Below, piece by piece: positions 7,793-15,652 of a stretch of DNA of 42,478 nucleotides. The stretch is from Bacillus albus (GTDB lineage Bacteria > Bacillota > Bacilli > Bacillales > Bacillaceae_G), in contig NZ_MAOE01000140.1 of NCBI RefSeq assembly GCF_001884185.1, positions 1 through 42,478 on the forward strand, read 5' to 3'. How positions within the stretch are numbered: position 1 is the stretch's first letter; each line of letters begins with the position of its first letter. Position numbers and translations under genes: made by a program. The notes beneath the pieces were generated by a model that ran no database searches, had not been told where the DNA came from, and saw only the letters and a program-made list of their open reading frames with translations.

Positions 7793-9568
7793 ATGAATAT
7801 TAAAAAACGAGTAATCACACTATCAACAAGTTTAGTAATGTTAGGGAGCGCACCTTTAGCAATATCAGCAGAAGAAATAAACAAATCTCATACTGACCAG
7901 CTTAGTATTGCACAAGGGGAACGTGGAACAAGCGGGTTAAGTTATTCGAATTTCAATCTAGCAACTCCAGATTACATGCAAATTAATGAGGCAGAAGTAT
8001 CAGAAAATGCGAAAGTTCTTCTGGAAGAATATAAGCATAAACATTCTGAATCAGAAGAATTATATAAAATGAAAGAAGCGAAAACAGGTCAAGTAGCAGA
8101 AGATGAAGCGATTTCAAATATTGAAAAGGCATTTGAACATGTAGACGGTCGAAATGATGGTTCTACTCGCGAAATGAAGCCAGTTGAAAAGCCAAGAGCC
8201 ATCCAATACAGTGCAGCGATGACTACGAAGAAATATGGAACACTTGCAGGTGTCCCGTTTGTAGAGTGGATTGTTCCAGCAGGAAACCCTGATATTCGCC
8301 CGGCTAATCCGATGAAAGCACGTTATATTACAATTCATGAGACTGCAAATACAGCTCGTGGTGCGAATGCTGAAAATCATGCCAAATATTTGTATAAACA
8401 AGCAACGGAAGGTACGTTCCGAACAGCATCATGGCATTTTACAGTGGACGATAAACAAATCTATCAGCACTTACCAACAAATGAAAACGGTTGGCATGCA
8501 GGAGATGGTGATGGATCAGGAAACAGAGAGTCTATCGGTATTGAAATTTCAGTTAACCAAGATGGGGATTACAATAAAGCGTTAGAGAATGCAAAGAGAC
8601 TTGCAGGTTACTTAATGAACAAAGAAGGAATTAGCGCGGACCATATTTATAGGCATCAACAATGGAGCGGAAAAAACTGTCCTGATATTTTAATTTCTCG
8701 TGGGAATTGGACTAGCTTCGTACAAGGTATTCAATGGTATGCAAGTGTTAACGCACAAATTGATTCGCCTTTACAAGAAAGAAACGAGCTATTTGATTCA
8801 AATGAATATAATCCAGCTGAACCTAATATGGAGCTTGTAGTGAATGGTGACGGTATAAATGTACGTAGCGGTGCAGGACTTGAACATCAAACTGTTCGTA
8901 AAGCTTCAAATGGAGACCATTACAAAGTGTTAGCGGTTAAAAACGGTTGGTATAAAGTAGGTAATAATGAGTGGATTTTCTATAATCCAAGTTGGATTAA
9001 GATAAACTATAATGTACCAAATAAAGAAGTACAAAAACCAAAAGATGATATTACAGGTGGATGGTTTGAAGGGCATATTCGCAAGCTGAACAGCCTAGGA
9101 ATTATGTACGGGGAAGGAAATGGTGTATTTGCGCCTTATCGTAATGTAACGAGAGCTGAGTTTGCGACATTAATTTCAAATGCTCTTAAACTACCAGAAG
9201 GAAATAAGACATTTGTAGACATTAACAAAGCGCATCCGTCACTTCATAATGGTATAAAGCGTAGTGCAAGTGCAGGAATTATTAGCGGTCGTGGTGAAGG
9301 TATTTTTGACCCAAATGCACCAATCACTCGTGAAGAAGCATCAGTTATGATTGACAAGGCATTACAGTATAAAGGTGTTACAGGTAATTTAGTCGCATTA
9401 CCATTTACAGATCAACATTTGATTGCATATAAACAGCCTGTTCAGCGATTGTACAGCTTACAGGTAGTTACTGGTGTTGGAGATAACAAGTTTAATCCTA
9501 AAGGTACAACAACTCGTGGTGAGGCGGCTGCCTTTTTAGTGAAAATGTTAGACGCTATGCAGAAGTAA
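7793..9568 (+). CDS. N-acetylmuramoyl-L-alanine amidase with SH3 and three SLH domains
   Basis: A 591-residue exported cell-wall hydrolase. Residues 1-26 are a signal peptide (cleavage near ISA/EE). Residues about 165-310 are an Amidase_2 (PGRP-like) domain; the likely zinc ligands are His182 (ITIHET), His288 (IYRHQQW) and Cys296 (KNCPDI), and all are present. An SH3b domain follows (about 345-400, GDGINVRSGAG). Three S-layer homology repeats of about 55 residues fill 415-590 (ITGGWFEGHIRKLNSLGIMYG, then TFVDINKAHP, then ALPFTDQHL). The SLH repeats bind pyruvylated wall polysaccharide. The enzyme cuts the bond between MurNAc and L-alanine of peptidoglycan. It lacks a ribosome site at its ATG and is preceded by a six-codon leader. 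Confidence 0.9.
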   Translation: MNIKKRVITLSTSLVMLGSAPLAISAEEINKSHTDQLSIAQGERGTSGLSYSNFNLATPDYMQINEAEVSENAKVLLEEYKHKHSESEELYKMKEAKTGQVAEDEAISNIEKAFEHVDGRNDGSTREMKPVEKPRAIQYSAAMTTKKYGTLAGVPFVEWIVPAGNPDIRPANPMKARYITIHETANTARGANAENHAKYLYKQATEGTFRTASWHFTVDDKQIYQHLPTNENGWHAGDGDGSGNRESIGIEISVNQDGDYNKALENAKRLAGYLMNKEGISADHIYRHQQWSGKNCPDILISRGNWTSFVQGIQWYASVNAQIDSPLQERNELFDSNEYNPAEPNMELVVNGDGINVRSGAGLEHQTVRKASNGDHYKVLAVKNGWYKVGNNEWIFYNPSWIKINYNVPNKEVQKPKDDITGGWFEGHIRKLNSLGIMYGEGNGVFAPYRNVTRAEFATLISNALKLPEGNKTFVDINKAHPSLHNGIKRSASAGIISGRGEGIFDPNAPITREEASVMIDKALQYKGVTGNLVALPFTDQHLIAYKQPVQRLYSLQVVTGVGDNKFNPKGTTTRGEAAAFLVKMLDAMQK

Positions 9569-9620
9569 ATGAATGGTATGTAAAAGTTTCTACTGATGCA
9601 AGAAAAAGTAATAAGGATGT

Positions 9621-9663
9621 TAAAGGAGCTATCCAAAATGAGAATTTGGAGCAGCTCCTTTTT
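9621..9663 (+). terminator. Terminator after the SLH amidase
   Basis: AAAGGAGCT (9622-9630) pairs with AGCTCCTTT (9653-9661), and TCCAAA with TTTGGA inside, followed by TTTT. It ends about 95 bases after the amidase stop. The 240 bases from here to the next gene are A-rich and hold no gene that I can support. Confidence 0.8.
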
Positions 9664-9905
9664 ATATTAGCCGCTATGAAGCCCCTTCCAAGCCCCTTAT
9701 AAGCACCTACCAAGTAATAAATCACTAAGAAAAAACAAAACAAAACAAAAACAACTACAAGAACAAAAAAGCGCGAAAAAATAAAACCGGCGTTGTAGTA
9801 GTTAAAAAAATTTGGAATTCAAACGCAAAAACCAGGCCCTCATTCCTATATATATATGGAAGGGTTGAAATCTGTCTTTTTATAAATACAAGGGGAGGGG
9901 AACAT

Positions 9906-10658
9906 ATGGCGGTGTACCGTAATGTGCAAGTGAACTTTTGGCAAGATGAATTCATACTAGATTTAACGCCAGAGGAGCGTTATTTTTACATATATTTGTT
10001 AACTGGTACGAAAACGAAGCAATGTGGAATTTACGTATTACCGAAGCGTGTGGCAGAACTAGAAACAGGCTACAATATGGAGACTGTTGAGAAGTTGTTA
10101 AGTAGATTTGTTGCATACGGGAAGATTTTATATGATGCGGAAACGAAAGAGTTATACATACTAAATTGGCTACGCTATAACCCCATTGTAAATACGAATA
10201 TAGAGAAGTGTGTGTTACGTGAGTTAAAGACTGTAAAAAATAAAGAGTTCATACATATGTTTTTACGTACATGTCTGGAAGAAGAATGGAAGATTCCGTT
10301 GTTATTGCAGCATTTTGGTATGCCGGCAGAAGAGGATAATAGTAGTTTAGAAGTAGTTGCTGAGGAGAAGGAAGAAGAGATAGAAAAGGATATTTCGCAT
10401 AGTGAAGTGTATAAGTTTTACGAACAACATATAAGTAATCTATCTCCTTATATCGTGAAGGAGTTGAAAGAGTGGATACAAAAAGTTTCAGGAGAGAGAG
10501 TATTAGAGGCTCTTAAGATTGCGTTTGAACAGAATAAGCGAACATTTGCTTATGTGAAGGGGATTTTGAGAAATTGGTGTAAGATAGGACGAGTAGATTT
10601 TCTTGAAGGAAAGGAAGGCTTGCATAAAAGAGAGGTATGTAGTTTGTATGATCCATAG
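9906..10658 (+). CDS. DnaD-domain replication-type protein
   Basis: A 250-residue protein; ATG 9906 follows GGGGAGGGG. The N-terminal part (residues 1-110, YRNVQVNFWQDEFILDLTPEERYFYIYLL) is the winged-helix DnaD-like N-domain often seen in phage replication proteins. An acidic linker (about 135-160) is followed by a DnaD/DnaB C-terminal domain (about 165-232) that carries the YxxxIxxxW motif as YVKGILRNW, which binds single-stranded DNA. DnaD proteins help load the replicative helicase during primosome assembly. No other phage gene is close, so this is either a relic of a prophage or a chromosomal paralogue of DnaD. Confidence 0.8.
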   Translation: MAVYRNVQVNFWQDEFILDLTPEERYFYIYLLTGTKTKQCGIYVLPKRVAELETGYNMETVEKLLSRFVAYGKILYDAETKELYILNWLRYNPIVNTNIEKCVLRELKTVKNKEFIHMFLRTCLEEEWKIPLLLQHFGMPAEEDNSSLEVVAEEKEEEIEKDISHSEVYKFYEQHISNLSPYIVKELKEWIQKVSGERVLEALKIAFEQNKRTFAYVKGILRNWCKIGRVDFLEGKEGLHKREVCSLYDP

Positions 10659-10739
10659 TATGAGAAAGTATGGGTTTTCTACTTTTCTAAAAGGTTCTTC
10701 CTTAAATAGAAGCGAATAGTTTGAGAAAGGAGGGGTTAT

Positions 10740-13130
10740 ATGGAAGTCGTCATAAAGAAGAAACGAACTAGAGGTAAGAGAATTTTTATTTGGTCTAGTA
10801 GTATCGTCCTTTTGTTAGTTATTTGTATAGCGATTTTTTTGAACATATATACGCTTAGGTCTGTACCAAAGATAGATGGAACGATAAAACTAGAGGACCT
10901 GCAACGTGCTGTTATGGTGAAGCGGGATAGTAAAGGGGTACCGCATATTAAAGCGGAAAATGCACATGATTTATATTTTTCGCAAGGGTATGTACAAGCG
11001 CAAGATCGCTTGTTTCAAATGGACTTAAGTAGAAGGCAAGCTTCTGGGATGTTAAGTGAAGTTGTAGGGGAAGCAGCTGCTGATCGAGATAAGTTGTTTC
11101 GAACGCTCGGTTTACGGCGAGCAGCCGAAGCGTCTGTTAGTCAATATGACGGGGAAGCGAAATATGCCCTGCAGTCATTTGCCGATGGGGTGAACGCTTT
11201 TATGCGCGAGGCAAAAGAGGAAAAGAAATTGCCAGTTGAGTTTACTATATTAGGTTATGAGCCTGCTGAGTGGTCAATTGTTGATACGTTAACGATTGGA
11301 AAGTACATGGCGTTTGATTTAGGCGGACATTGGCACGGACAGGCATTTCGATATTGGGCGCTGAAAAATCTACCGAAAGAGCAAGCAAATGAGTTATTTC
11401 CTACATATCCGAAAGATGCGCCTAGATTGCTAGCTGAACTCGAGAATACAAATGTGAATGTTGCACAAAGTTTTGCAAAAGCAATCATTCCACCAGAGTT
11501 TAATGGTAGTAATAATTGGGTTATAAGCGGTGAGAAGAGTGCGTCTGGTAAGCCAATTTTAGCGGATGATCCTCATTTATCACTTGCGACACCTTCTATT
11601 TGGTATCAATCGAAACTTGAGATGAAAGATTTACATGTGAGTGGCGTTATTTTCGCTGGCGTACCCGGGGTTATATTAGGACACAATGAAAAAATAGCAT
11701 GGGGCGTTACGAATACAGGTCCTGATGTGCAAGATTTATATATTGAGAAGAGAAATCCTAATAATGAAAATGAATTTTTGTATAAAGATAAGTGGGAAAA
11801 AGCTACAGTTGTTGATGAATCTATTAAAGTAAAAGGCGGGAAAACAATTCCGTATAATGTGACGGTTACGAGACATGGTCCAGTTATTTCAGAGTTTGCG
11901 GATAAGGAGAAAGAGAAAACGAAAACAGTATTCGCTTTGAAATGGACTGCTTTGGAGCCTTCTGCTGAATTAAAGGCTGTATTAAATATGAATAAAGCGA
12001 AAGATTGGAATGAGTTTGAAACGGCACTTCAAGATTTTCATACACCAACTCAAAACTTTGTATTTGCATCAAATGACGGCACAATTGCTTATAAAGCGAA
12101 CGGAAATATACCAGTGCGTAAAAAAGGCGATGGGAGTTTGCCAGTGCCAGGATGGACAGATGAATATGAGTGGGAAGGGTATATCCCATATGATCAACTT
12201 CCAAAAGTAATAAATCCAAAACAAGGGTTTATTTCAACTGCGAATAATAAAATTGTTGATGATAATTATCCTTATCATATTAGTAATACGTGGGCACAGC
12301 CATATAGACAAATGCGTATTCAAGAATTTTTACAAGAGAAGGAAAAGTATACGGTGAAAGATTTAGAAAAGTTACAGATGGACCAAAAAAATTTATATGG
12401 GAAAGAATTTGCTCCTATATTGTTAAAAGAATTAAATAAAGCATCATTAAATGAAGTAGAGAAAGAAGGCGTAAAACAATTAACAAAGTGGAATTTTTAC
12501 GATAGTAAAGATGAAGCAGCACCATTACTATTCCATTTGTTAATGAAAGAGATTTCGAATACGTTATTTTCAAAAGAAATACCGAAAGATGTGATGGAGT
12601 TATTTGAAGGGAAGTCACAAGTTGTGGATGAATTGATTCGAAAAGAAGTAGCGGGAGAAAATAGCGCTTGGTTTACGAAGTACGGAGGCTTCACAAAAGT
12701 TGTGCATACATCGTATGAAAATGTAATGAAGAAATTGCAGAAGGAATATGGACCGAATGTTGCGGAGTGGAAGTGGGGCGATTACCATCAACTTGCTTTT
12801 ACACATCCAATCTCAAAATCGTCTAGTATGTTAGCACTACTTGCATTTAATCGTGAGAAACCAGTTCCAATTGGCGGAAGTCAAGTTACCGTTCAAGCGG
12901 CGAGTTACGGAGATAACGGTATTGTCAATCACGGAGCGTCTTGGCGATTCGTGATTGATACGAAAGATATGTCAAATGGTTATCATATCGTAGGGCCAGG
13001 ACAATCAGGACATTTTAGAAGTGATTGGTATCATGATCAAATCGATGATTGGGTAAATGGAACGTATCATACGACTACATTGAATACGGATGGGGTAGAG
13101 GGGAAGGTGTTAACTTTAGAGCCGAAGTGA
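10740..13130 (+). CDS. Penicillin acylase family Ntn hydrolase, membrane-anchored
   Basis: A 796-residue protein with AAAGGAGGGG before ATG 10740. Residues 13-37 form one N-terminal membrane segment or uncleaved signal. The rest is the penicillin amidase fold: an alpha-chain part (GVPHIKAENAHDLYFSQGYVQAQDR, about 65-90), then the autoprocessing site GSNNW with Ser257 as the predicted N-terminal nucleophile of the beta chain, then SGKPILADDPHL and GVPGVILGHNEKIAWGVTNTGPD, all standard for the family. It should hydrolyse an amide bond of an acylated compound outside the membrane. Family members act on penicillins or on acyl-homoserine lactone signals; the substrate cannot be read here. It is full length, with no neighbour that suggests a pathway. 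Confidence 0.88.
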   Translation: MEVVIKKKRTRGKRIFIWSSSIVLLLVICIAIFLNIYTLRSVPKIDGTIKLEDLQRAVMVKRDSKGVPHIKAENAHDLYFSQGYVQAQDRLFQMDLSRRQASGMLSEVVGEAAADRDKLFRTLGLRRAAEASVSQYDGEAKYALQSFADGVNAFMREAKEEKKLPVEFTILGYEPAEWSIVDTLTIGKYMAFDLGGHWHGQAFRYWALKNLPKEQANELFPTYPKDAPRLLAELENTNVNVAQSFAKAIIPPEFNGSNNWVISGEKSASGKPILADDPHLSLATPSIWYQSKLEMKDLHVSGVIFAGVPGVILGHNEKIAWGVTNTGPDVQDLYIEKRNPNNENEFLYKDKWEKATVVDESIKVKGGKTIPYNVTVTRHGPVISEFADKEKEKTKTVFALKWTALEPSAELKAVLNMNKAKDWNEFETALQDFHTPTQNFVFASNDGTIAYKANGNIPVRKKGDGSLPVPGWTDEYEWEGYIPYDQLPKVINPKQGFISTANNKIVDDNYPYHISNTWAQPYRQMRIQEFLQEKEKYTVKDLEKLQMDQKNLYGKEFAPILLKELNKASLNEVEKEGVKQLTKWNFYDSKDEAAPLLFHLLMKEISNTLFSKEIPKDVMELFEGKSQVVDELIRKEVAGENSAWFTKYGGFTKVVHTSYENVMKKLQKEYGPNVAEWKWGDYHQLAFTHPISKSSSMLALLAFNREKPVPIGGSQVTVQAASYGDNGIVNHGASWRFVIDTKDMSNGYHIVGPGQSGHFRSDWYHDQIDDWVNGTYHTTTLNTDGVEGKVLTLEPK

Positions 13131-13223
13131 TAGGGTGTTTTTGTTTGTGGAGGGGACTAGTAATAATCTTTTTGATAATGAAAGCTTATCATTTAGAACA
13201 TAACCGAGTTCTTAAATAATTTT

Positions 13224-13266
13224 AACAGCCAGCTTACTATCATTTAATTTGATAGTAGGCTGTTTC
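13224..13266 (+). terminator. Terminator after the penicillin acylase gene
   Basis: AACAGCC..TACTATCA pairs with TGATAGTA..GGCTGTT (13251-13264) with a four-base bulge on the left arm, followed by a short T run. It lies about 95 bases downstream of the acylase stop. Confidence 0.7.
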
Positions 13267-13398
13267 CATATTCGAAATCGTTGTCTACATAGAATGTTTT
13301 GGAATAAATGAAGCAAAGCCAATGATGTTTAACATTGTGCAAGAATTAGATATCTACGTGATTTTGAAGAAGATTGAGGGAACTAAAAAAACGGTCTA
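13267..13398 (+). pseudogene. Fragment of an unidentified gene
   Basis: A frame open for about 43 codons up to TAG at 13396-13398 reads SIFEIVVYIECFGINEAK and then MMFNIVQELDIYVILKKIEG. The composition looks like real protein, but there is no start codon with a ribosome site and the left end runs straight from a terminator stem. I see it as the C-terminal remnant of a deleted gene; the family is unknown. Confidence 0.3.
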
Positions 13399-13418
13399 GA
13401 ATTCTAGACCGTTTTTTT
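13385..13418. terminator. Bidirectional terminator, perfect 34-base palindrome
   Basis: The palindrome is centred on GAATTC: ACGGTCTAG pairs with CTAGACCGT, flanked by A7 on the left and T7 on the right. It can terminate transcription from both sides. The right end overlaps the stop codon of the minus-strand lipoprotein gene. Confidence 0.85.
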
Positions 13419-13776
13419 ATGATTTACTAATTTTCCAACCATCATCCGTTTTCTCAAGTTCAATTACGATTACTTTTTTAGGATTACCTTTATATGCAGC
13501 ATCAACAGTTACTGTAGCAATTTCATTTTTCTCTTCGACTTTTCGAATTTTATAGCTTTTAAGATCCTTGCTAACCGATCTCATTAGGTCTGCATTTCCG
13601 CCCACAAAAGCAACGATTTTCTTCGCTTCAGGAGTGAATAACTCGCCAAAATCTTTAACATTTCCTTCTTTTGCATCTTCGAAATACCCTGTAGCAACTT
13701 CTTCAGGATTACGATTATTTCCACATGATGCAAGTGCTGTAACTAATAAAGCTATTACAACTATTAACATGATCAT
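13417..13776 (-). CDS. DUF4878-like lipoprotein
   Basis: A 119-residue minus-strand product. The first 17 residues are hydrophobic and end in the lipobox LASC, with Cys18 as the predicted lipid anchor. The mature part (EEVATGYFEDAKEGNVKDFGELFTPEAKKIV, then a strand-rich half ending DDGWKISKS) has the NTF2-like pattern of DUF4878 lipoproteins, which are of unknown function and face the wall. The start is uncertain. The best ATG (13776) has no clear ribosome site, and the codons upstream (LIPLKTG) run back to a stop without another start, so the very N-terminus may be damaged. Confidence 0.65.
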   Translation of the reverse strand: MIMLIVVIALLVTALASCGNNRNPEEVATGYFEDAKEGNVKDFGELFTPEAKKIVAFVGGNADLMRSVSKDLKSYKIRKVEEKNEIATVTVDAAYKGNPKKVIVIELEKTDDGWKISKS

Positions 13777-13876
13777 TCCAGTTTTGAGGGGAATTAGTTA
13801 ACAAAGACCAGGTATTATTTGCAACAGAACTGTCCCTCTGTACCACTTGTTTCGTCATTTTTCTAGGCCATCCAAC

Positions 13877-13920
13877 TTGACAAATGTTTTTTTATCAAAC
13901 TACAATGAAAATCATTATCA
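13877..13920 (+). promoter_or_regulatory. Promoter overlapped by a Fur box
   Basis: TTGACA (13877-13882) and TACAAT (13901-13906) have an 18-base spacer. TGAAAATCATTATCA (13906-13920) matches the 7-1-7 Fur box of Bacillus, TGATAAT-N-ATTATCA, with one mismatch and sits right at the start point. Iron-replete Fur would therefore block this promoter. It reads toward the AraC-type regulator at 14091. Confidence 0.75.
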
Positions 13921-13940
13921 ATAATATAGGGGGGATACTT

Positions 13941-13994
13941 TTGTCAATAAATGAAAAACAATATATTTATAGGTTAATAACCAGATCTTGTTAA
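13941..13994 (+). CDS. Seventeen-codon frame directly after the Fur promoter
   Basis: A TTG at 13941 follows AGGGGGG and reads LSINEKQYIYRLITRSC to TAA at 13992-13994. The ribosome site is strong, so it may be translated, but the frame is so short that it is either a leader peptide or the first codons of a lost iron-regulated gene. About 95 bases of non-coding sequence separate it from the AraC gene. Confidence 0.3.
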   Translation: MSINEKQYIYRLITRSC

Positions 13995-14090
13995 GTCGTA
14001 TGGACTATTTTTAGTTTAGCGTTGCCCAGAATGTACACAAATTAATCTCGCGAATTACAAGAAAACTATTATTGAAATGAGGCTTGCATT

Positions 14091-14918
14091 GTGAAGTTGG
14101 ACGTGAATGAGTTAGCAGAGTATCTTGCCAATAATCCTTTCCGAGTAGAAGGAGTATATCGTTATGCTAAAAATCCAGGTGTGCCTTGTGCTGAGTCTAC
14201 AGATTCTTTCCCAGGATTTGTATTTCCACTTACAGGGAAGACGCAATTTCAATTTAATGGTACGCCGTATACCCTTTCTCCAGGAAAAGTTATACATGGG
14301 GGTGCAAAAATGAAATTAGCTCATAAAATGCTTGGTGAAATAAACTGGGAATATATTCTTGTTTTATATCGGATAAGCAATTCAGAACGAGAAGACTCTG
14401 GCTTTACTCATCAGCATTTTGAATTATTAACAGGACAATCTCCTCGTCTTGTCGAATTACTTATGCGTCTCTGGGATGTGTATAATCAGTGTGGAGGCAT
14501 TTCGATGTTTCAGACCGAAATGCTGTTTCGCGAAGCGTTGAATGAAGCTTTATTAAGTGTTGTCAATAGAGAAAACAACTATGAGTCGCATACTTTATTC
14601 GAACGAATATCTAGTTACGTTCGTAAATACTATTATAAAGATATTACAATACATATGCTTACAGAACAAAATAATGTTAATCGAAATCGTCTTTCTTACG
14701 TGTTTAGAAAGCATGCAGGTATAGGGCCAGCAGAATATTTATTGAACTATCGTATAAAGATGGCTCAAAAAATGTTATGTACAAGTGATGTGCCTGTACA
14801 ACAAATTGCGCAGGCTGTTGGAATCCTAGACCCTTTTTATTTTAGTAGAGTTTTCAAGAAGCGAGTTGGCATTTCGCCTACTAAATATCGCGAGAAGTTC
14901 ATCAATAATCCATACTAA
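14091..14918 (+). CDS. AraC-family transcriptional regulator
   Basis: A GTG start at 14091 follows AATGAGG and gives 275 residues. The N-terminal part (about 1-110) is a cupin-like sensor domain (FPLTGKTQFQFNGTPYTLSPGKVIHGG). The C-terminal 100 residues form the double helix-turn-helix of AraC proteins: LTEQNNVNRNRLSYVFRKHAGIGPAEYLLNYRI, then VQQIAQAVGILDPFYFSRVFKKRVGISPTKYRE, a near-consensus second helix. The upstream Fur box suggests control by iron, as with the siderophore-uptake activator Btr of B. subtilis; that link is inferred. No transport operon is next to it, so its target may be elsewhere. Confidence 0.85.
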   Translation: MKLDVNELAEYLANNPFRVEGVYRYAKNPGVPCAESTDSFPGFVFPLTGKTQFQFNGTPYTLSPGKVIHGGAKMKLAHKMLGEINWEYILVLYRISNSEREDSGFTHQHFELLTGQSPRLVELLMRLWDVYNQCGGISMFQTEMLFREALNEALLSVVNRENNYESHTLFERISSYVRKYYYKDITIHMLTEQNNVNRNRLSYVFRKHAGIGPAEYLLNYRIKMAQKMLCTSDVPVQQIAQAVGILDPFYFSRVFKKRVGISPTKYREKFINNPY

Positions 14919-14976
14919 TGTCAACAGGGGTCCATTCTTATTTGAAAATCACTGTTCTATACTTATGGAGAGTTAA

Positions 14977-15090
14977 AGGAAACATTGGATTGAAAGAACT
15001 TTCATTGAAATTACTCCTTTGTACTATCTGAATGAAAAGTTCTGGCCTGAGCATTTTCTTTTTAAGCGTAATGACGACTTTTTTACTTAG
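14977..15090 (+). pseudogene. C-terminal remnant of an unidentified gene
   Basis: After a stop at 14974-14976 a frame runs 37 codons to TAG at 15088-15090 and reads RKHWIERTFIEITPLYYLN, then EKFWPEHFLFKRNDDFFT. The aromatic, well-mixed composition looks like genuine protein, and no start codon or ribosome site exists. It is probably the end of a gene that was deleted between the AraC and cupin genes. Family unknown. Confidence 0.3.
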
Positions 15091-15133
15091 ATTACTGTAA
15101 TCTAGTGGAAGTTAAAAATGAGGAGGGATTATT

Positions 15134-15451
15134 ATCCATTACCAACCTATTAAACTAAATGACGAATTATCTAAAATTGACGATTATTGGTATCCACGAG
15201 TGATTGGTGAAATGAATGATGATCAAATTCAGCTTTTTAAAGCTAATGGGGATTTTATATGGCATGAGCATCCTAATACGGATAAGCTATTTATCGTGCT
15301 TGAAGGGGAGATGTTCATCGATTTTCGTGATGGACAGGTGAAAATTTCTAAGGGCGAGATGTTTATTGTCCCGAGAGGCGTTGAGCATAAACCTTTCACT
15401 GAAAAGGAATCCCACATCATGTTGGTAGAGCCTAAAAGGGAAATGGATTGA
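15134..15451 (+). CDS. Cupin-domain protein whose start codon appears mutated to ATC
   Basis: The coding frame is open from 15122 and reads HYQPIKLNDELSKIDDYWYPRVIGEM before the first usable internal starts (GTG 15200, ATG 15209). A strong AGGAGGG (15121-15127) stands exactly six bases before ATC at 15134, where ATG would be ideal, so the natural start seems to be an ATG-to-ATC change. The 105-residue protein is a single cupin: motif 1 as WHEHPNTDKLFIVLEGEM (with D in place of the usual E), motif 2 as GEMFIVPRGVEHKPF. Function is not known beyond metal or small-ligand binding. If translation begins at 15200 the first 22 residues are lost. Confidence 0.65.
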   Translation: MHYQPIKLNDELSKIDDYWYPRVIGEMNDDQIQLFKANGDFIWHEHPNTDKLFIVLEGEMFIDFRDGQVKISKGEMFIVPRGVEHKPFTEKESHIMLVEPKREMD

Positions 15452-15466
15452 TAATCGTAAAAAGAT

Positions 15467-15496
15467 AAAAAAGGAGCGGAAATCCGTTCCTTTTTT
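15467..15496 (+). terminator. Terminator after the cupin gene
   Basis: AAAAAAGGAGCGGA pairs with TCCGTTCCTTTTTT across a two-base gap, with one G-T pair and a T6 tail. It could act in both directions. Confidence 0.85.
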
Positions 15497-15652
15497 ATTT
15501 ATCTTACTATTTTTAGGAGTTTAGTATGAATAAAATGTGAATAAAGGATGAATAGCATTTTTATCAATAAAAATTTATTGGATTTTTTGTGGAATATATA
15601 TGAAACGTTGTATAAAATAATCAAGAAAGCCAAAAAATATAGGGGGAAAGTT

